A stretch of 64,000 bases of DNA from JAADJA01 sp963840975 (GTDB lineage: Bacteria; Bacteroidota; Bacteroidia; Bacteroidales; JAADJA01): positions 62,001 to 126,000 of the forward strand of contig CAWJBC010000017.1 of assembly GCA_963840975.1 (NCBI GenBank), given 5' to 3'. Below the pieces are notes generated by a model that saw only the letters and a list, made by a program, of their open reading frames with translations, had not been told where the DNA came from and did no database searches. The translations under genes were made by a program, and so were the position numbers. Within the stretch, counting starts at the first letter, position 1. Every line of letters starts with the position of its first letter. Shown here piece after piece: positions 41,272-51,059 of this stretch.

Positions 41272-42351
41272 TTAATTCTGCTTTTTAACTTTATCATCTT
41301 TGGTTAAACCTGACAAAATTTCAATGTTGATTCCATCTGAAAGACCTGTTTTTATGAATCGCTTTTCAAAAGTCTGAGGTTCAGTTTCTATTTCAACATA
41401 AGCTGAATCGTTTTCAAATTTCAACAGTCCTTCGCTGATGGTAAGTACACTATCACGACGGTCAAGAACAATATCAGCATTTGCGCTGTAGCCAGCCCTT
41501 ACAAAAACACTATCAATCAGGTCAATGGCTGCTTTGATCTCGAATTGTATAGCACCGTTTTCTTCCACACCCTTTGGCGAAATGTTCTCTAATATTGCAT
41601 GAAAACTTATGTCGTTGATGGCTCCGATTGTTAGTATCAGGTCCATTCCGGTTCTGATTTTTCCCACTTCACTTTCATCAACCTTTCCTTCAAATATCAT
41701 TTCACCCATATCTGCAATGATTGCAATTGTAGTTCCGGCATTGAAGGTATTGCTTTCAATTACAGAATTCCCGATTTCAACAGGAATATCCAGGATCATA
41801 CCATCAATGGTGGATGTGATGATGGTATTGGTAGCTTCGCCCGATTTTTTGGTTTGTCCTTTTTTGATCAGTTCAAGGTTATTTTCTGCGGCAATTAGTT
41901 CTTCTTGGGCATTTTTGAATTGTAACTCATAAGTTTCATAATCGGATTTTGGAACCACATTTTTTTCAAAAAGGTCTTTCTGACGATTATAATTTTGTAG
42001 GGCATTTTCGAGTGATATTTTGGCTCTGTTAACCCGCGATTCAGCGTTGTTGAGATTCACCATATCAGGGATGATGCGAATTTTCGCAATCAGGTTACCC
42101 TTGCGAATGATTTTTCCTTCTTCGACATAGATTTCCTCGATGATTCCTGAGACTTTAGGCGTTATTTCAATTTCTTTCCGGGGAACAACTGAACCGGTAG
42201 CTACAGTCTTTTTTATGATATTTGTTACGACCGGAGTCGTTGTTTCAAACACCACAGGCTTTGCCTGAGACTTATTATAAAGAAAATAGATGGTGAAAAT
42301 AAATATTCCTACCACCACCACCAGAATAAATATTTTAAAGAAAGTTTTCAT
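41272..42351 (-). CDS. MacA/HlyD-type periplasmic adaptor subunit
   Basis: A 359-residue adaptor. It has one membrane segment (about residues 5-25, MKTFFKIFILVVVVGIFIFT), then a lipoyl-like barrel (TGSVVPRKEIEITPKVSGII, EEIYVEEGKIIRKGNLIAKI), a coiled-coil hairpin (residues about 95-160, with INNAESRVNRAKISLENALQ-like heptads) and a second barrel (IITSTIDGMILDIPVEIGNS, VDESEVGKIRTGMDLILTIG). This is the layout of MacA/HlyD adaptors that link an inner membrane ABC transporter to an outer membrane channel. It is the last gene of a five-gene operon with two permeases and an ATPase. No TolC-like gene is in the window. Confidence 0.85.
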   Translation of the reverse strand: MKTFFKIFILVVVVGIFIFTIYFLYNKSQAKPVVFETTTPVVTNIIKKTVATGSVVPRKEIEITPKVSGIIEEIYVEEGKIIRKGNLIAKIRIIPDMVNLNNAESRVNRAKISLENALQNYNRQKDLFEKNVVPKSDYETYELQFKNAQEELIAAENNLELIKKGQTKKSGEATNTIITSTIDGMILDIPVEIGNSVIESNTFNAGTTIAIIADMGEMIFEGKVDESEVGKIRTGMDLILTIGAINDISFHAILENISPKGVEENGAIQFEIKAAIDLIDSVFVRAGYSANADIVLDRRDSVLTISEGLLKFENDSAYVEIETEPQTFEKRFIKTGLSDGINIEILSGLTKDDKVKKQN

Positions 42352-42377
42352 TGTATAAAATTATATTTTGTTCATAA

Positions 42378-43649
42378 TTAAATTTCATCTCTTAAGGCGT
42401 CAATTGGTTTTATACTGACGGCTCTTCTTGCCGGGATCATACCGGCAAATATTCCAGAAATCACAAGGATAATCAAAGCTGTCATGGCTTTATTAAAATC
42501 AACCTCCGGGTTATTAAACATATTTGATTCTGCACCGGTTGAAGTCAGAAAGTAATTTATCAGTTCAAGCAAACCAACGCCCAGCACAAGTCCGAAGTAT
42601 CCGGCAAATGATGTTAAAAAAACCGATTCAATTATTATTTGACTGACAATATTAATGGGTGTAGCCCCAATTGCCCGTTGCACTCCAATTTCTTTGGTCC
42701 TTTCTTTTACCACGATAAGCATAATATTGCTTACACCGATGACTCCTGCGAGCAGAGTGCCAATCCCAACGATCCAGACAAGTATCCTGATGCCATTGAA
42801 CAGATTGGTCATTTTGCTCCATTCTTTTTCCAGGTTAAACGAGCCAATGGCACGGTCATCATCAGGATGAACGCTATGTCTTTTTTTAAGCAATTCCTTT
42901 GCTTTTTCTTCAACAAGACTTGCAGAAACATGTTCCTTCGCGGTCATAGAGTACCAGCCAACCATGTCGCCATAATTATAAACTTTCTGCAGGGTAGTAA
43001 AAGGAAGAAAAATGGATTGGTTATCCCTGTCAGCCTGCTGATCACCCTTTTTCGACTGAAATGTACCAATGACCTTGAAATAGACCCCCTGAATACGAAC
43101 GTACTCACCCAATGGATTTTCATCGGGTTCAAATAGATCATTCACCACACGAATTCCAAGCACAGCAACTTTTCTTTTCTCAGCCAGATCATTTTCGTTA
43201 ATGAACCTGCCGGAATTAATGGTCACGGGATCAATGATGTTGATTGCGGGATAGTCACCCTGAATATTAAAACCACCGGTACGGTCACCCCTGACCACAT
43301 TGTTATCACCTTCTCCTCCCCATCCGCGTAATCTGGGAGCGACCACTCCAATCTCAGGAATGTTGTCAATCAAAGCCTGTGTATCATCATTGTTGAAGCG
43401 ATAATACCTTCCTCTTTGAAATCCTTTGTAAGGCATAGATGTATTTTGCGACCACATAAAAATACTGTTTGTAGCCATGCCACCCATATCATGTGTGGCT
43501 CCGTTGTAAAGTCCTTCGCCTGCACCCATCATAATAATCAGCATGAAGATACCCCAAAAAACGCCAAATGCTGTAAAGAAAGTCCTCAAAGGATTTTTCC
43601 TTAAAGCATAATAGATTTCGTGCCATTTATCCAGATCAAAAATCTTCAT
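42378..43649 (-). CDS. MacB-like ABC transporter permease (second)
   Basis: A 423-residue permease without its own ATPase domain. It has an N-terminal amphipathic helix (FDLDKWHEIYYALRKNPLRT), one membrane segment near residues 28-48, a large periplasmic MacB_PCD domain (about 50-275) and three C-terminal membrane segments (about 290-310, 335-365 and 385-405). The cytoplasmic loop between them (IVVKERTKEIGVQRAIGATP) contains the coupling helix of FtsX/MacB-type permeases. It ends in ARRAVSIKPIDALRDEI. It is a paralogue of the permease encoded just upstream; the two likely form a heterodimer with the shared ATPase. Confidence 0.88.
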   Translation of the reverse strand: MKIFDLDKWHEIYYALRKNPLRTFFTAFGVFWGIFMLIIMMGAGEGLYNGATHDMGGMATNSIFMWSQNTSMPYKGFQRGRYYRFNNDDTQALIDNIPEIGVVAPRLRGWGGEGDNNVVRGDRTGGFNIQGDYPAINIIDPVTINSGRFINENDLAEKRKVAVLGIRVVNDLFEPDENPLGEYVRIQGVYFKVIGTFQSKKGDQQADRDNQSIFLPFTTLQKVYNYGDMVGWYSMTAKEHVSASLVEEKAKELLKKRHSVHPDDDRAIGSFNLEKEWSKMTNLFNGIRILVWIVGIGTLLAGVIGVSNIMLIVVKERTKEIGVQRAIGATPINIVSQIIIESVFLTSFAGYFGLVLGVGLLELINYFLTSTGAESNMFNNPEVDFNKAMTALIILVISGIFAGMIPARRAVSIKPIDALRDEI

Positions 43650-43660
43650 ACAGAATGATA

Positions 43661-44893
43661 TTATTCATCTCTTAAGGCGATAACAGGTTTAACAGCCGCT
43701 GCTTTCCGTGCGGGAACAAAACCAGCCAATGCACCAGCAACTATAAGAATTAAGGTTGCTCCTATTGCAACATTCATATTAATTTCAGGATTTGCGAAAT
43801 ATCCACCGGATGCAGGGAGGTTTCTTGCAACCAACTCCAGAAGACCAACCCCGAGGACCAGTCCGACATAACCAGCAAAAGCAGTTATCATGATAGATTC
43901 CTGCAACACAAGGCTAATGATTGATCCGGGTGTGGCGCCCATTGACTTACGAATACCAATTTCTTTCGTCCTTTCCTTTACCACAATCATCATAATGTTA
44001 CTGACACCGACAATTCCTGCAATGATGGTACCAATCCCGATGATCCAAATAAACAACCTGATATTTGCAAATAATGTCATAAAACGCATGTAATTTTCCA
44101 CATTGTTCCAGATAAAAATCGCCCGCTGGTCTTCAGGATTAAAATGGTGTCGCTGCGCCATATCTTTTTTAATCTGTTCAACCATTTCATTGCTTCTTTC
44201 TACCGAGGCGTCACCAACTGTCATGGAGATCGTACCCACTTCATCGGGACGGTTGAATACCATTTGCGCCGTGGAAATAGGGATATAAACCCTTGCCACA
44301 TCTCTGTCGCCTCCCGGATCTTCAAATACACCAATAACCTTAAAAGGAATACCGGCTACCTGTATGTATTTGCCAATGGGGTCTTCACCCTTAAACAATG
44401 ACTCATCCACTGTTTTCCCGATGGCTGTGACTTTGCGTCTTTCAGCAATATCAGCATCATTTAAGAACCTGCCTTTGGTTGGCGTGAGGTTTTCAACGGT
44501 TCCATATCCTGCATGAATACACATAATATCAAAGGTGCCATACTGATTTTTATAGGAAAGGATTTTATTATCCCAAATGTTGAAACGTCCGGAAATGGTT
44601 TCAACATCTTTTATTTTTTGTGTTTGATTGTAATCTTCATTTTTGAATTCAATAAAACGACCGGGTTTGTATCCTTTGTATTTCATACTGGTTACACCCT
44701 GATTGACCCAGATTGTATTTTCAGCGTCGCCTTCAAATTCCTTCCTTACACCATTTTCAAGACCATAACCTGAACCAAGCAGAATAATCAGCATAAAGAT
44801 TCCCCAGGCAACACTAAAGCCTGTTAAGAAAGTACGCAGCTTATTTTTACTGATCGTACTGTAAATCTCCTGCCATTTGTCTAAATCAAACAT
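43661..44893 (-). CDS. MacB-like ABC transporter permease (first)
   Basis: A 410-residue permease with the same architecture as its neighbour: an N-terminal helix (MFDLDKWQEIYSTISKNKLR), a membrane segment, the periplasmic MacB_PCD region and three C-terminal membrane segments. The coupling loop reads IVVKERTKEIGIRKSMGATP and the C-terminus RKAAAVKPVIALRDE. There is no nucleotide-binding domain. Differences in the periplasmic part (GYGTVENLTPTKGRFLND versus the second permease) suggest divergence after duplication. It lies between the four-helix-bundle gene and its paralogue. Confidence 0.88.
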   Translation of the reverse strand: MFDLDKWQEIYSTISKNKLRTFLTGFSVAWGIFMLIILLGSGYGLENGVRKEFEGDAENTIWVNQGVTSMKYKGYKPGRFIEFKNEDYNQTQKIKDVETISGRFNIWDNKILSYKNQYGTFDIMCIHAGYGTVENLTPTKGRFLNDADIAERRKVTAIGKTVDESLFKGEDPIGKYIQVAGIPFKVIGVFEDPGGDRDVARVYIPISTAQMVFNRPDEVGTISMTVGDASVERSNEMVEQIKKDMAQRHHFNPEDQRAIFIWNNVENYMRFMTLFANIRLFIWIIGIGTIIAGIVGVSNIMMIVVKERTKEIGIRKSMGATPGSIISLVLQESIMITAFAGYVGLVLGVGLLELVARNLPASGGYFANPEINMNVAIGATLILIVAGALAGFVPARKAAAVKPVIALRDE

Positions 44894-44915
44894 TTTTCAA
44901 TTTTAGAATTTTGAT

Positions 44916-45278
44916 TTACGATTTCAGATTTTGCTTTGATGTTTTTATAGAACTAACAAAAATCGCAAGAAGTTCATTACCCTCCTTTATTAACTCTTCA
45001 ATTTTTGATTTAAATTTCTCTTCATTCACTTCAAGTAATAATTCGAGGAAATAAACAGACTCATCAGCTTCTTCTTCTACAATTTTCAACTTGTTGATAA
45101 AATCAGGTGAAGATTTGGCTCTGCAAGCTGCTCTATAATTTGCACCAACTGAACTACTACTGCGAATTAATTGTCCAAAAAAGATATTATTAACCAAATT
45201 ATGGGGTAATCTATTGTACAGATCAACTACGCCAATTACAAATTTTTTAATTCTATTTATCAATTCAAATTTGTTCAT
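44916..45278 (-). CDS. Four-helix bundle protein (23S rRNA intervening-sequence type)
   Basis: A 120-residue all-helical protein, starting MNKFELINRIKKFVIGVVDL and containing the family core LPHNLVNNIFFGQLIRSSSS then VGANYRAACRAKSSPDFINK and LKIVEEEADESVYFLELLLE. This is the four-helix bundle (S23-type) family originally described from intervening sequences in 23S rRNA and now found widely, usually beside unrelated genes. It is encoded inside the ABC efflux operon, between the ATPase (38 bases upstream) and the first permease (22 bases downstream). Its function there is unknown, and insertion as a passenger gene is the simplest reading. It is AT-rich relative to the operon. Confidence 0.85.
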   Translation of the reverse strand: MNKFELINRIKKFVIGVVDLYNRLPHNLVNNIFFGQLIRSSSSVGANYRAACRAKSSPDFINKLKIVEEEADESVYFLELLLEVNEEKFKSKIEELIKEGNELLAIFVSSIKTSKQNLKS

Positions 45279-45316
45279 TCAATATCTTAAATCGTAATTC
45301 ATAAATCATAAATACG

Positions 45317-46030
45317 TTATGCCATCACCTGTTCTTCGAGCCATTTTTTCCGTTCACCATTGCTCACAATGGATTCAATAACTCCGTCCTTGAGGCGGAT
45401 GATCCTTTGGGTTTTGGCGGCAATATCCCTTTCATGGGTCACGATTAAAACAGTTATCCCCGATTGATTGATCTCTTTGAACAAATCCATCATTTCCATT
45501 GATGTCTGTGAATCAAGCGCTCCGGTAGGTTCATCGGCAAGGATCATTTTCGGGTTTGAAATTAAAGCCCGCGCTATAGCAAGTCGTTGTTTTTGTCCTC
45601 CTGAAAGTTCGTTGGGTAAATGCAATGCCCAATCTTTCAGTCCCAAACGTTCGAGATATTCCATCGCCTTCAGGTTCCTTTTCTTCCGGTTAACTTTTTG
45701 GTAATAAAGAGGCAGTGCCACATTTTCCATTGCATTCTTAAAAGAAATCAAATTGAACGATTGAAACACAAACCCAATCATCATATTGCGATAGTGCGCC
45801 GCCTTTTTCTCGCTCATGTTTCTGATCAATTCCCCATTCAGGAAATACTCGCCCTGATCATAATTATCCAGTATGCCCAGAATATTAAGTAAGGTTGATT
45901 TGCCTGAACCTGATGAACCCATGATGGAAACCATTTCGCCTTTCCCAATTTCAAGGTCAATACCCTTTAATACATGTAAATTGGTGGAACCGGTTGTATA
46001 TGTTTTATTAATCCCTTGTAACTTGATCAT
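45317..46030 (-). CDS. MacB/LolD-type ABC transporter ATP-binding protein
   Basis: A 237-residue ATPase that powers the two permeases encoded downstream. Walker A is GSSGSGKSTLLNIL, the Q-loop VFQSFNLISFKNAMENV, the ABC signature LSGGQKQRLAIARA, Walker B MILADEPTGALDSQT and the H-loop VLIVTHERDIA. The pattern is that of MacB/LolD exporters, which undergo mechanotransmission rather than transmembrane substrate transport. It is the first gene of the operon and no consensus -7 box was found in the upstream 267 bases. The exported substrate (peptide, lipoprotein or drug) cannot be read from the sequence. Confidence 0.92.
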   Translation of the reverse strand: MIKLQGINKTYTTGSTNLHVLKGIDLEIGKGEMVSIMGSSGSGKSTLLNILGILDNYDQGEYFLNGELIRNMSEKKAAHYRNMMIGFVFQSFNLISFKNAMENVALPLYYQKVNRKKRNLKAMEYLERLGLKDWALHLPNELSGGQKQRLAIARALISNPKMILADEPTGALDSQTSMEMMDLFKEINQSGITVLIVTHERDIAAKTQRIIRLKDGVIESIVSNGERKKWLEEQVMA

Positions 46031-46247
46031 TAATTATTATCCTTAATTAGTGTATTATTAAACCCAATTAAACGCTGATTGTTTTAGTTAAAAACCTATT
46101 ATCATGCCAATACAATCTGGATTTTGATATTCAGTAAATTATAACGGCTGCTGTCTTAAAAAAATTTTAATGGGTGTTCGGAAAATTACAAATGTGTGCG
46201 GTAGCGGGCAGATGATAATTCAATCATTTTTCATGACAGATATAAAA

Positions 46248-46276
46248 AAGCCGGTCATTTTAATTTTGACCGGCTT
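46248..46276 (-). terminator. Terminator of the S9 peptidase gene
   Basis: AAGCCGGTCA and TGACCGGCTT are a perfect 10-bp stem around a 9-base loop, 21 bases after the stop at 46298. The stem is followed by TTTTTATA on the minus strand. The remaining 46031-46247 gap shows nothing recognisable. Confidence 0.85.
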
Positions 46277-46297
46277 GTATGTAGTTAGGATATTTTA

Positions 46298-48217
46298 TTA
46301 ATTACCAAGTTGTTTTACAAGAAATCCTTCCATTGCCCTGTAAAACTCAAACCTGTTTTCTTCATTGCGGAATCCGTGACCTTCGTTGTCTTTCACAAGG
46401 TATTCAACATCAACTCCGCGGGCTTTTAATGCAGCCACCATTTGGTCTGATTCATCTTTATTGACCCGTGGATCGTTGGCACCCTGTGCAACGAAAAGCG
46501 GAGCAACAATTTTATCAGCCTGATAAACGGGAGAAACTTCCCTGAGCATAATACTGTCGGCAGCAGGATCGCCAACCATTTCGTACATCATGTCGAGCAT
46601 GGGTTTCCAGTATGGGGGAATGGTTTGCATAAAGGTGAACATATTGGAAACTCCCACATAATCAACTCCGGCAGCATAAAGCGTTGGCTCTTTTACTAAT
46701 CCCATCAGGGTTGCATATCCTCCGTAGCTTCCGCCATAAATAGCTATTCGTTTCGGGTCGGCAATACCCTGGTTGATAAGCCAGTTGGTTCCATCAGTGA
46801 TATCGTCCTGCATTTCAAGTCCCCATTTTTTGAAAGAGGCTTCCCAGAAGGCCTTGCCATATCCAGTTGATCCCCTGAAGTTCATCTGGAACACGGCATA
46901 TCCGCGGTTGGCGAGGAATTGTATTTCAGGATTAAATCCCCAATCGTCACGTGCCCAGGGTCCGCCATGCGGATTCACAATCACCGGCAGGTTTTTAGCG
47001 GTTTCCATTGTATATCCTTTTGGAAGAGTAAGGTATCCATTGATCGTCATACCATCGCGTGCCTGGTATTTAACAGGAGTACAACTTGCCATTTCGTTTT
47101 CGTCAATCCACGGACTTACTTCAACAATCTTTTCAAGTTTGTCGGTGTTTTTATCATAAATATAGTATGAGCCTAAAGAACGGTCGCTGTATGTGCGAAT
47201 GATAAAAACGGTTTCATCTTTACTGTAACCGCTGATACCTATTTCGTACTGTCCGAGTTCTTTACCCAATCTATCGAAAAGACCTTTTGTCTCTTCATCA
47301 AAGAAATGCCTTTCGCTTTTCCATGAAGTATAGCTTGCGGCGGTTAACACTTTTCGGATGCGTGAATAATAAACTCCTTCCACATCGTAATCGGGATTTT
47401 CATAAAGCACATTCAATTCTTTTCCATTAACGATATCGAATTCAACAACAACACTCTTGTCCCTTCCGAGGTTGGAGGTACCGATCACATTTTTGTTGTC
47501 AAAGGTGAAGAAATAAGGCGACATATTATCTTTGAAACTCGTCGTAAGGACATCTTTCCATTCGTCTTTTTCAGTTTCACGGTAAAGGATGCTTGTGTTT
47601 ACACCGTCCACAATTGCGAAAGCTACCCTGAGTTTTCCATCGTGATCGAACATCCATCCCTGAATATTCCCGGGGTTTTCAGCTATCATCTCCATTTCAC
47701 CTGTTTTTAAATTAAGGCGGTAAGGGTCAAAAACCTGAGGATTTCTTTTATTCATGCCGATAATGACTTCGTCGTCCTGTTCAATAAGTTCGTCAATTAT
47801 TTGCGTTCTGACACCTTCAAAATCGGTGAAGCATTTGAGGTTTGATCCGTCAATGTTCACGCCATACAATTTGTAGTTTTCGTCACCCCCGTTATCTTTG
47901 AGGTAAAGGATTTGTTCATTGTTGGGCCAAAAATAACCCGAAATGTCTCTGTCAGTTTCGCTGGTGATCCGAATGGCTTCATTACTTCCGCGCGCCTGAA
48001 CAAAGACATTCATCCTTGTTTCGTAAGGCGCCATATATGAAAAGTATTTGCCGTCAGGCGAAATCTGGTAACGGCTTTTCTCAGGATTCTTGAAAAAATC
48101 CTCTAATGGAATTAGTTTCGCTTTCATAGGCGGTTTGGGTGCATTTGTGCAGCTTCCGGCAAATAATGCCAATACAATTACCAGAGAAGCCATCTGGATT
48201 ACATTAAATTTTCTCAT
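46298..48217 (-). CDS. S9 family prolyl-oligopeptidase-like lipoprotein peptidase
   Basis: A 639-residue protein with a lipobox (LALFAGSCT), so probably lipid-anchored. A seven-bladed propeller-like N-terminal half (YQISPDGKYFSYMAPYETRM, DISGYFWPNNEQILYLKDNG) precedes an alpha/beta hydrolase with the catalytic Ser in IYGGSYGGYATLMG (about residue 496), Asp in GANDPRVNKDES (about 580) and His in EGHGFRNEENR (about 613). LPVIVNPHGGPWARDDWGFN gives the oxyanion region. S9 enzymes cut short peptides, often after Pro or hydrophobic residues; peptide scavenging in the envelope is the expected role. A -7 box lies at 48263-48270. Confidence 0.9.
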   Translation of the reverse strand: MRKFNVIQMASLVIVLALFAGSCTNAPKPPMKAKLIPLEDFFKNPEKSRYQISPDGKYFSYMAPYETRMNVFVQARGSNEAIRITSETDRDISGYFWPNNEQILYLKDNGGDENYKLYGVNIDGSNLKCFTDFEGVRTQIIDELIEQDDEVIIGMNKRNPQVFDPYRLNLKTGEMEMIAENPGNIQGWMFDHDGKLRVAFAIVDGVNTSILYRETEKDEWKDVLTTSFKDNMSPYFFTFDNKNVIGTSNLGRDKSVVVEFDIVNGKELNVLYENPDYDVEGVYYSRIRKVLTAASYTSWKSERHFFDEETKGLFDRLGKELGQYEIGISGYSKDETVFIIRTYSDRSLGSYYIYDKNTDKLEKIVEVSPWIDENEMASCTPVKYQARDGMTINGYLTLPKGYTMETAKNLPVIVNPHGGPWARDDWGFNPEIQFLANRGYAVFQMNFRGSTGYGKAFWEASFKKWGLEMQDDITDGTNWLINQGIADPKRIAIYGGSYGGYATLMGLVKEPTLYAAGVDYVGVSNMFTFMQTIPPYWKPMLDMMYEMVGDPAADSIMLREVSPVYQADKIVAPLFVAQGANDPRVNKDESDQMVAALKARGVDVEYLVKDNEGHGFRNEENRFEFYRAMEGFLVKQLGN

Positions 48218-48262
48218 TTCTGTTTACTTTTAATAGTTTAAACTGTTTATTGATCAGGCGTG

Positions 48263-48270
48263 CAAAATTA
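48263..48270 (-). promoter_or_regulatory. -7 promoter box for the S9 peptidase
   Basis: TAATTTTG on the minus strand, 46 bases upstream of the ATG, matches TAnnTTTG. It lies in the divergent gap with the AsmA-like gene. Confidence 0.4.
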
Positions 48271-48367
48271 GGAAAATTTTGGTTATCTTTTTGGAAATGT
48301 TAAATAATCTAACCAAATGGTCGTTATTTTGTAAAAAAAATTTTGACCCGTTTCCTGATTAAAATTC

Positions 48368-51031
48368 ATGATAACATCCCGCAAATTGCTCAAGAAAATT
48401 CTGCTGATCATTGGAATCGTCGTAGCTTCCGTTATTTTGTTCCTTGTAATAGTGGGCGTTTTTTTTGGAGACAAAGCCAAACAGATCATCGTAAGTGAAA
48501 TAGGCAAAAAACTGAACATCGAGGTTTCTGTCAGGGAGATCAATCTTTCTCTATTTAAAAATTTTCCGGATGCTTCATTGGAACTGAACGACATTCAGAC
48601 CAATGAAAGTTTGCCTAACAATATTGATCCGCTTCTTAAAGCCCGCAAAATATCCCTGCTTTTTGATATTTTTGACATACTCACAGGTGATTATACGATT
48701 GAAAAAATTGTACTGGACAATGCGTCTCTCAACCTGGTTGTCTTAAACGACCTGCAAAATAATTTCAGCATTTTCAACCAAGTTGAAGACAAACGGACCA
48801 CCTTCGTCAATCTGAATCTTCAAAAAGTACTCCTTAACAATGTTTCTGTTTCATATAGCCATCAACCTTCTGAGCAGGAATATATTTTTAAGGTAAAGAA
48901 AGGAAATCTGAAAGGAGCATTCACCAAAAAGAATTATGTTCTGGAATTGGAAGGTGATATTTCGACCACCCACTTTCGTTCAGGAGATTACTATTTCCTT
49001 GTCGAACGGGAATTCAATACCCGTATGGTGATGAATGTTGATAAAGAGGCAGGGCTTTATACTTTCAGGGAAGCGCAGGTCACGATATCAGGGATCAGTA
49101 TAAATATGACAGGAACTATCCGTGTAGGAGCAGATAACAATGAACTGGATCTGACACTGAATACTGAATGGTCGAAAATACCCGCTCTCCTTGACTTGAT
49201 CCCCGAAGAGTTTAAAAAAAGCATCAAAGATTATTCACTCGATGGTGATTTTTCAATGAATGCAAGGATAGCAGGGGCATTCTCAGGTAACATTTTGCCG
49301 CATTTGGTCTGTGAATTTTCGGTTGACAGAGGAAAATTTACGGATCAGCCTTCAGGATTCACTTTACGAAATGTTATTTTTAAGGGCATTTTTGTTAATG
49401 GAATTTCCAACAATAAAGAAACCAGCAAGCTGAGATTATACGACTTTAATGCCGGGATTAAAACGGGTCAGCTACAGGGTGAACTAACCATTACAAACTT
49501 TGAAACACCCACCATTGCAGCCACCCTCACTTCTGGAATCAATCTGGAAAAACTGGAGGAGTTAATTCATATCGAAGGGTTTGAATCAATTTCAGGAAGG
49601 CTTGACCTGAATCTTACATTCAGTAGTAACCTGAAAAACCTGCGCAAGTTTACCATCAACGACTTCATTTCGAGTAAAACTTCAGGATCATTGAAAATTA
49701 ACAATGTCAACCTGAAGATGAAGAATAACCCGGTAAATTACCACAACATGAGCGGGTCGTTTAAATTCAACAATAAAGATTTACTTATTGAGGAGTTTAG
49801 CGGCAGGATCAATGACAGTGATTTTAAGATGGCTGGGTATCTGCTCAATGTACTGGCATACGTTTTTGTTCCGGGCGAAAGCATTAAAATCAAAGCCGAT
49901 TTTTCATCTGAAAAACTCAACCTTGACGATCTGCTCAGTTTCAGGAAAGATAAGTCGGGAACCCGATACCGGATGAAATTTTCTAACCTGGTTAATTTTA
50001 ACCTTGACCTCAACATTAAAGATTTCACTTTCGGCACATTTAAGGCGAGTAATATCAAAGGGAATGCAGTTATGAAGCAGGGCAGGCTTCAGATCAATGA
50101 TGCCACGCTTTATTCGATGGAAGGCAAAACCAATCTCTCAGGTTTTATTGATGGAAACTATACCGATAAATTTTGGCTGTCGTTTAAAGCAGACCTGCAG
50201 GATGTGAACATCTCAAAATTGTTTGGTGAACTCCATGAATTCGGTCAGCAGAATATTACCAGTGAACAAATCGGCGGAAAAGTAGATGCCATAATCTATT
50301 ATAAATCTTTTATTGATTCAGAACTGAATATTGATCCTAAGAGTGTTTATGCTTTGGGTGACATTGTTATCCGGCAGGGTGAATTGATCAATTACGCCCC
50401 TTTGTATAAATTGTCGAAATACATTAAGAAACAAGAATTGGAGCATATTCGTTTTTCAACACTTAAAAACCAGATAGAAATTAAGGAAGAGGTGATTTAT
50501 ATACCTGAAATGAATATTGAATCCAACACCCTTGACCTCAAGATTTTCGGAAACCATACATTTAAAAACAACATTGATTATCATGTCAGGGTGCTGCTTT
50601 CAGAGCTATTGTCGAAAAAAGAAAAGAAAAAGGAAGAAGAAATTGAAGGAATTTTCCCGGAGGAAGATGGACTGGGGCAAACCACCCTATTTCTGCACAT
50701 GACCGGTAATGCCAAGGATCCTGATATAAAATACGATACCAAAGAGGTCAGAAAAAAGATTGCGGCTGATATGAAGGACGAAAAACAGGAGATAAAAAAT
50801 GCTTTTAAGAAGGAGTTCAGCAAAAAAGATAAAGGTCAGACAGAAGTAGAGGATGAACTGAACGAAAAGCCGGACGCTGGTAAAAACTTTAAAATTGTTT
50901 GGGAGGAAGACCAACCTGAAAAAATTAATAAGCCTGAATTGCCCGAAGATCAAAAAAAGCTGCCTGACAAAAAAAACAATAAGCAGGAATTTATCATCCA
51001 ATGGGATGAAGATCAAGATACCCTGAAATGA
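48368..51031 (+). CDS. AsmA-family envelope protein
   Basis: An 887-residue protein with one N-terminal membrane segment (residues 8-34, LLKKILLIIGIVVASVILFL). A long periplasmic body follows, starting KQIIVSEIGKKLNIEVSVRE, the hallmark N-terminus of AsmA/TamB-like proteins. Repeating beta-strand units with L-x-L-x-L patterns run through to a conserved AsmA C-terminal region (residues about 560-800, GNAVMKQGRLQINDATLYSM, LSFKADLQDVNISKLFGELH). The last 90 residues are an acidic/basic tail (KKEEEIEGIFPEEDGLGQ, then KPELPEDQKKLPDKKNN). The family is thought to bridge inner and outer membrane for phospholipid transport. It lies between an S9 lipoprotein and a two-component system and stands as a single gene. 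Confidence 0.82.
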   Translation: MITSRKLLKKILLIIGIVVASVILFLVIVGVFFGDKAKQIIVSEIGKKLNIEVSVREINLSLFKNFPDASLELNDIQTNESLPNNIDPLLKARKISLLFDIFDILTGDYTIEKIVLDNASLNLVVLNDLQNNFSIFNQVEDKRTTFVNLNLQKVLLNNVSVSYSHQPSEQEYIFKVKKGNLKGAFTKKNYVLELEGDISTTHFRSGDYYFLVEREFNTRMVMNVDKEAGLYTFREAQVTISGISINMTGTIRVGADNNELDLTLNTEWSKIPALLDLIPEEFKKSIKDYSLDGDFSMNARIAGAFSGNILPHLVCEFSVDRGKFTDQPSGFTLRNVIFKGIFVNGISNNKETSKLRLYDFNAGIKTGQLQGELTITNFETPTIAATLTSGINLEKLEELIHIEGFESISGRLDLNLTFSSNLKNLRKFTINDFISSKTSGSLKINNVNLKMKNNPVNYHNMSGSFKFNNKDLLIEEFSGRINDSDFKMAGYLLNVLAYVFVPGESIKIKADFSSEKLNLDDLLSFRKDKSGTRYRMKFSNLVNFNLDLNIKDFTFGTFKASNIKGNAVMKQGRLQINDATLYSMEGKTNLSGFIDGNYTDKFWLSFKADLQDVNISKLFGELHEFGQQNITSEQIGGKVDAIIYYKSFIDSELNIDPKSVYALGDIVIRQGELINYAPLYKLSKYIKKQELEHIRFSTLKNQIEIKEEVIYIPEMNIESNTLDLKIFGNHTFKNNIDYHVRVLLSELLSKKEKKKEEEIEGIFPEEDGLGQTTLFLHMTGNAKDPDIKYDTKEVRKKIAADMKDEKQEIKNAFKKEFSKKDKGQTEVEDELNEKPDAGKNFKIVWEEDQPEKINKPELPEDQKKLPDKKNNKQEFIIQWDEDQDTLK

Positions 51032-51059
51032 TTGTTATGAATAAATCTCAATGAATTTT

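Noticed and set aside
42639..43136. Plus-strand frame of 165 codons inside the second MacB-like permease
   Set aside because: Antisense to well-conserved permease codons, with no signal or family of its own.
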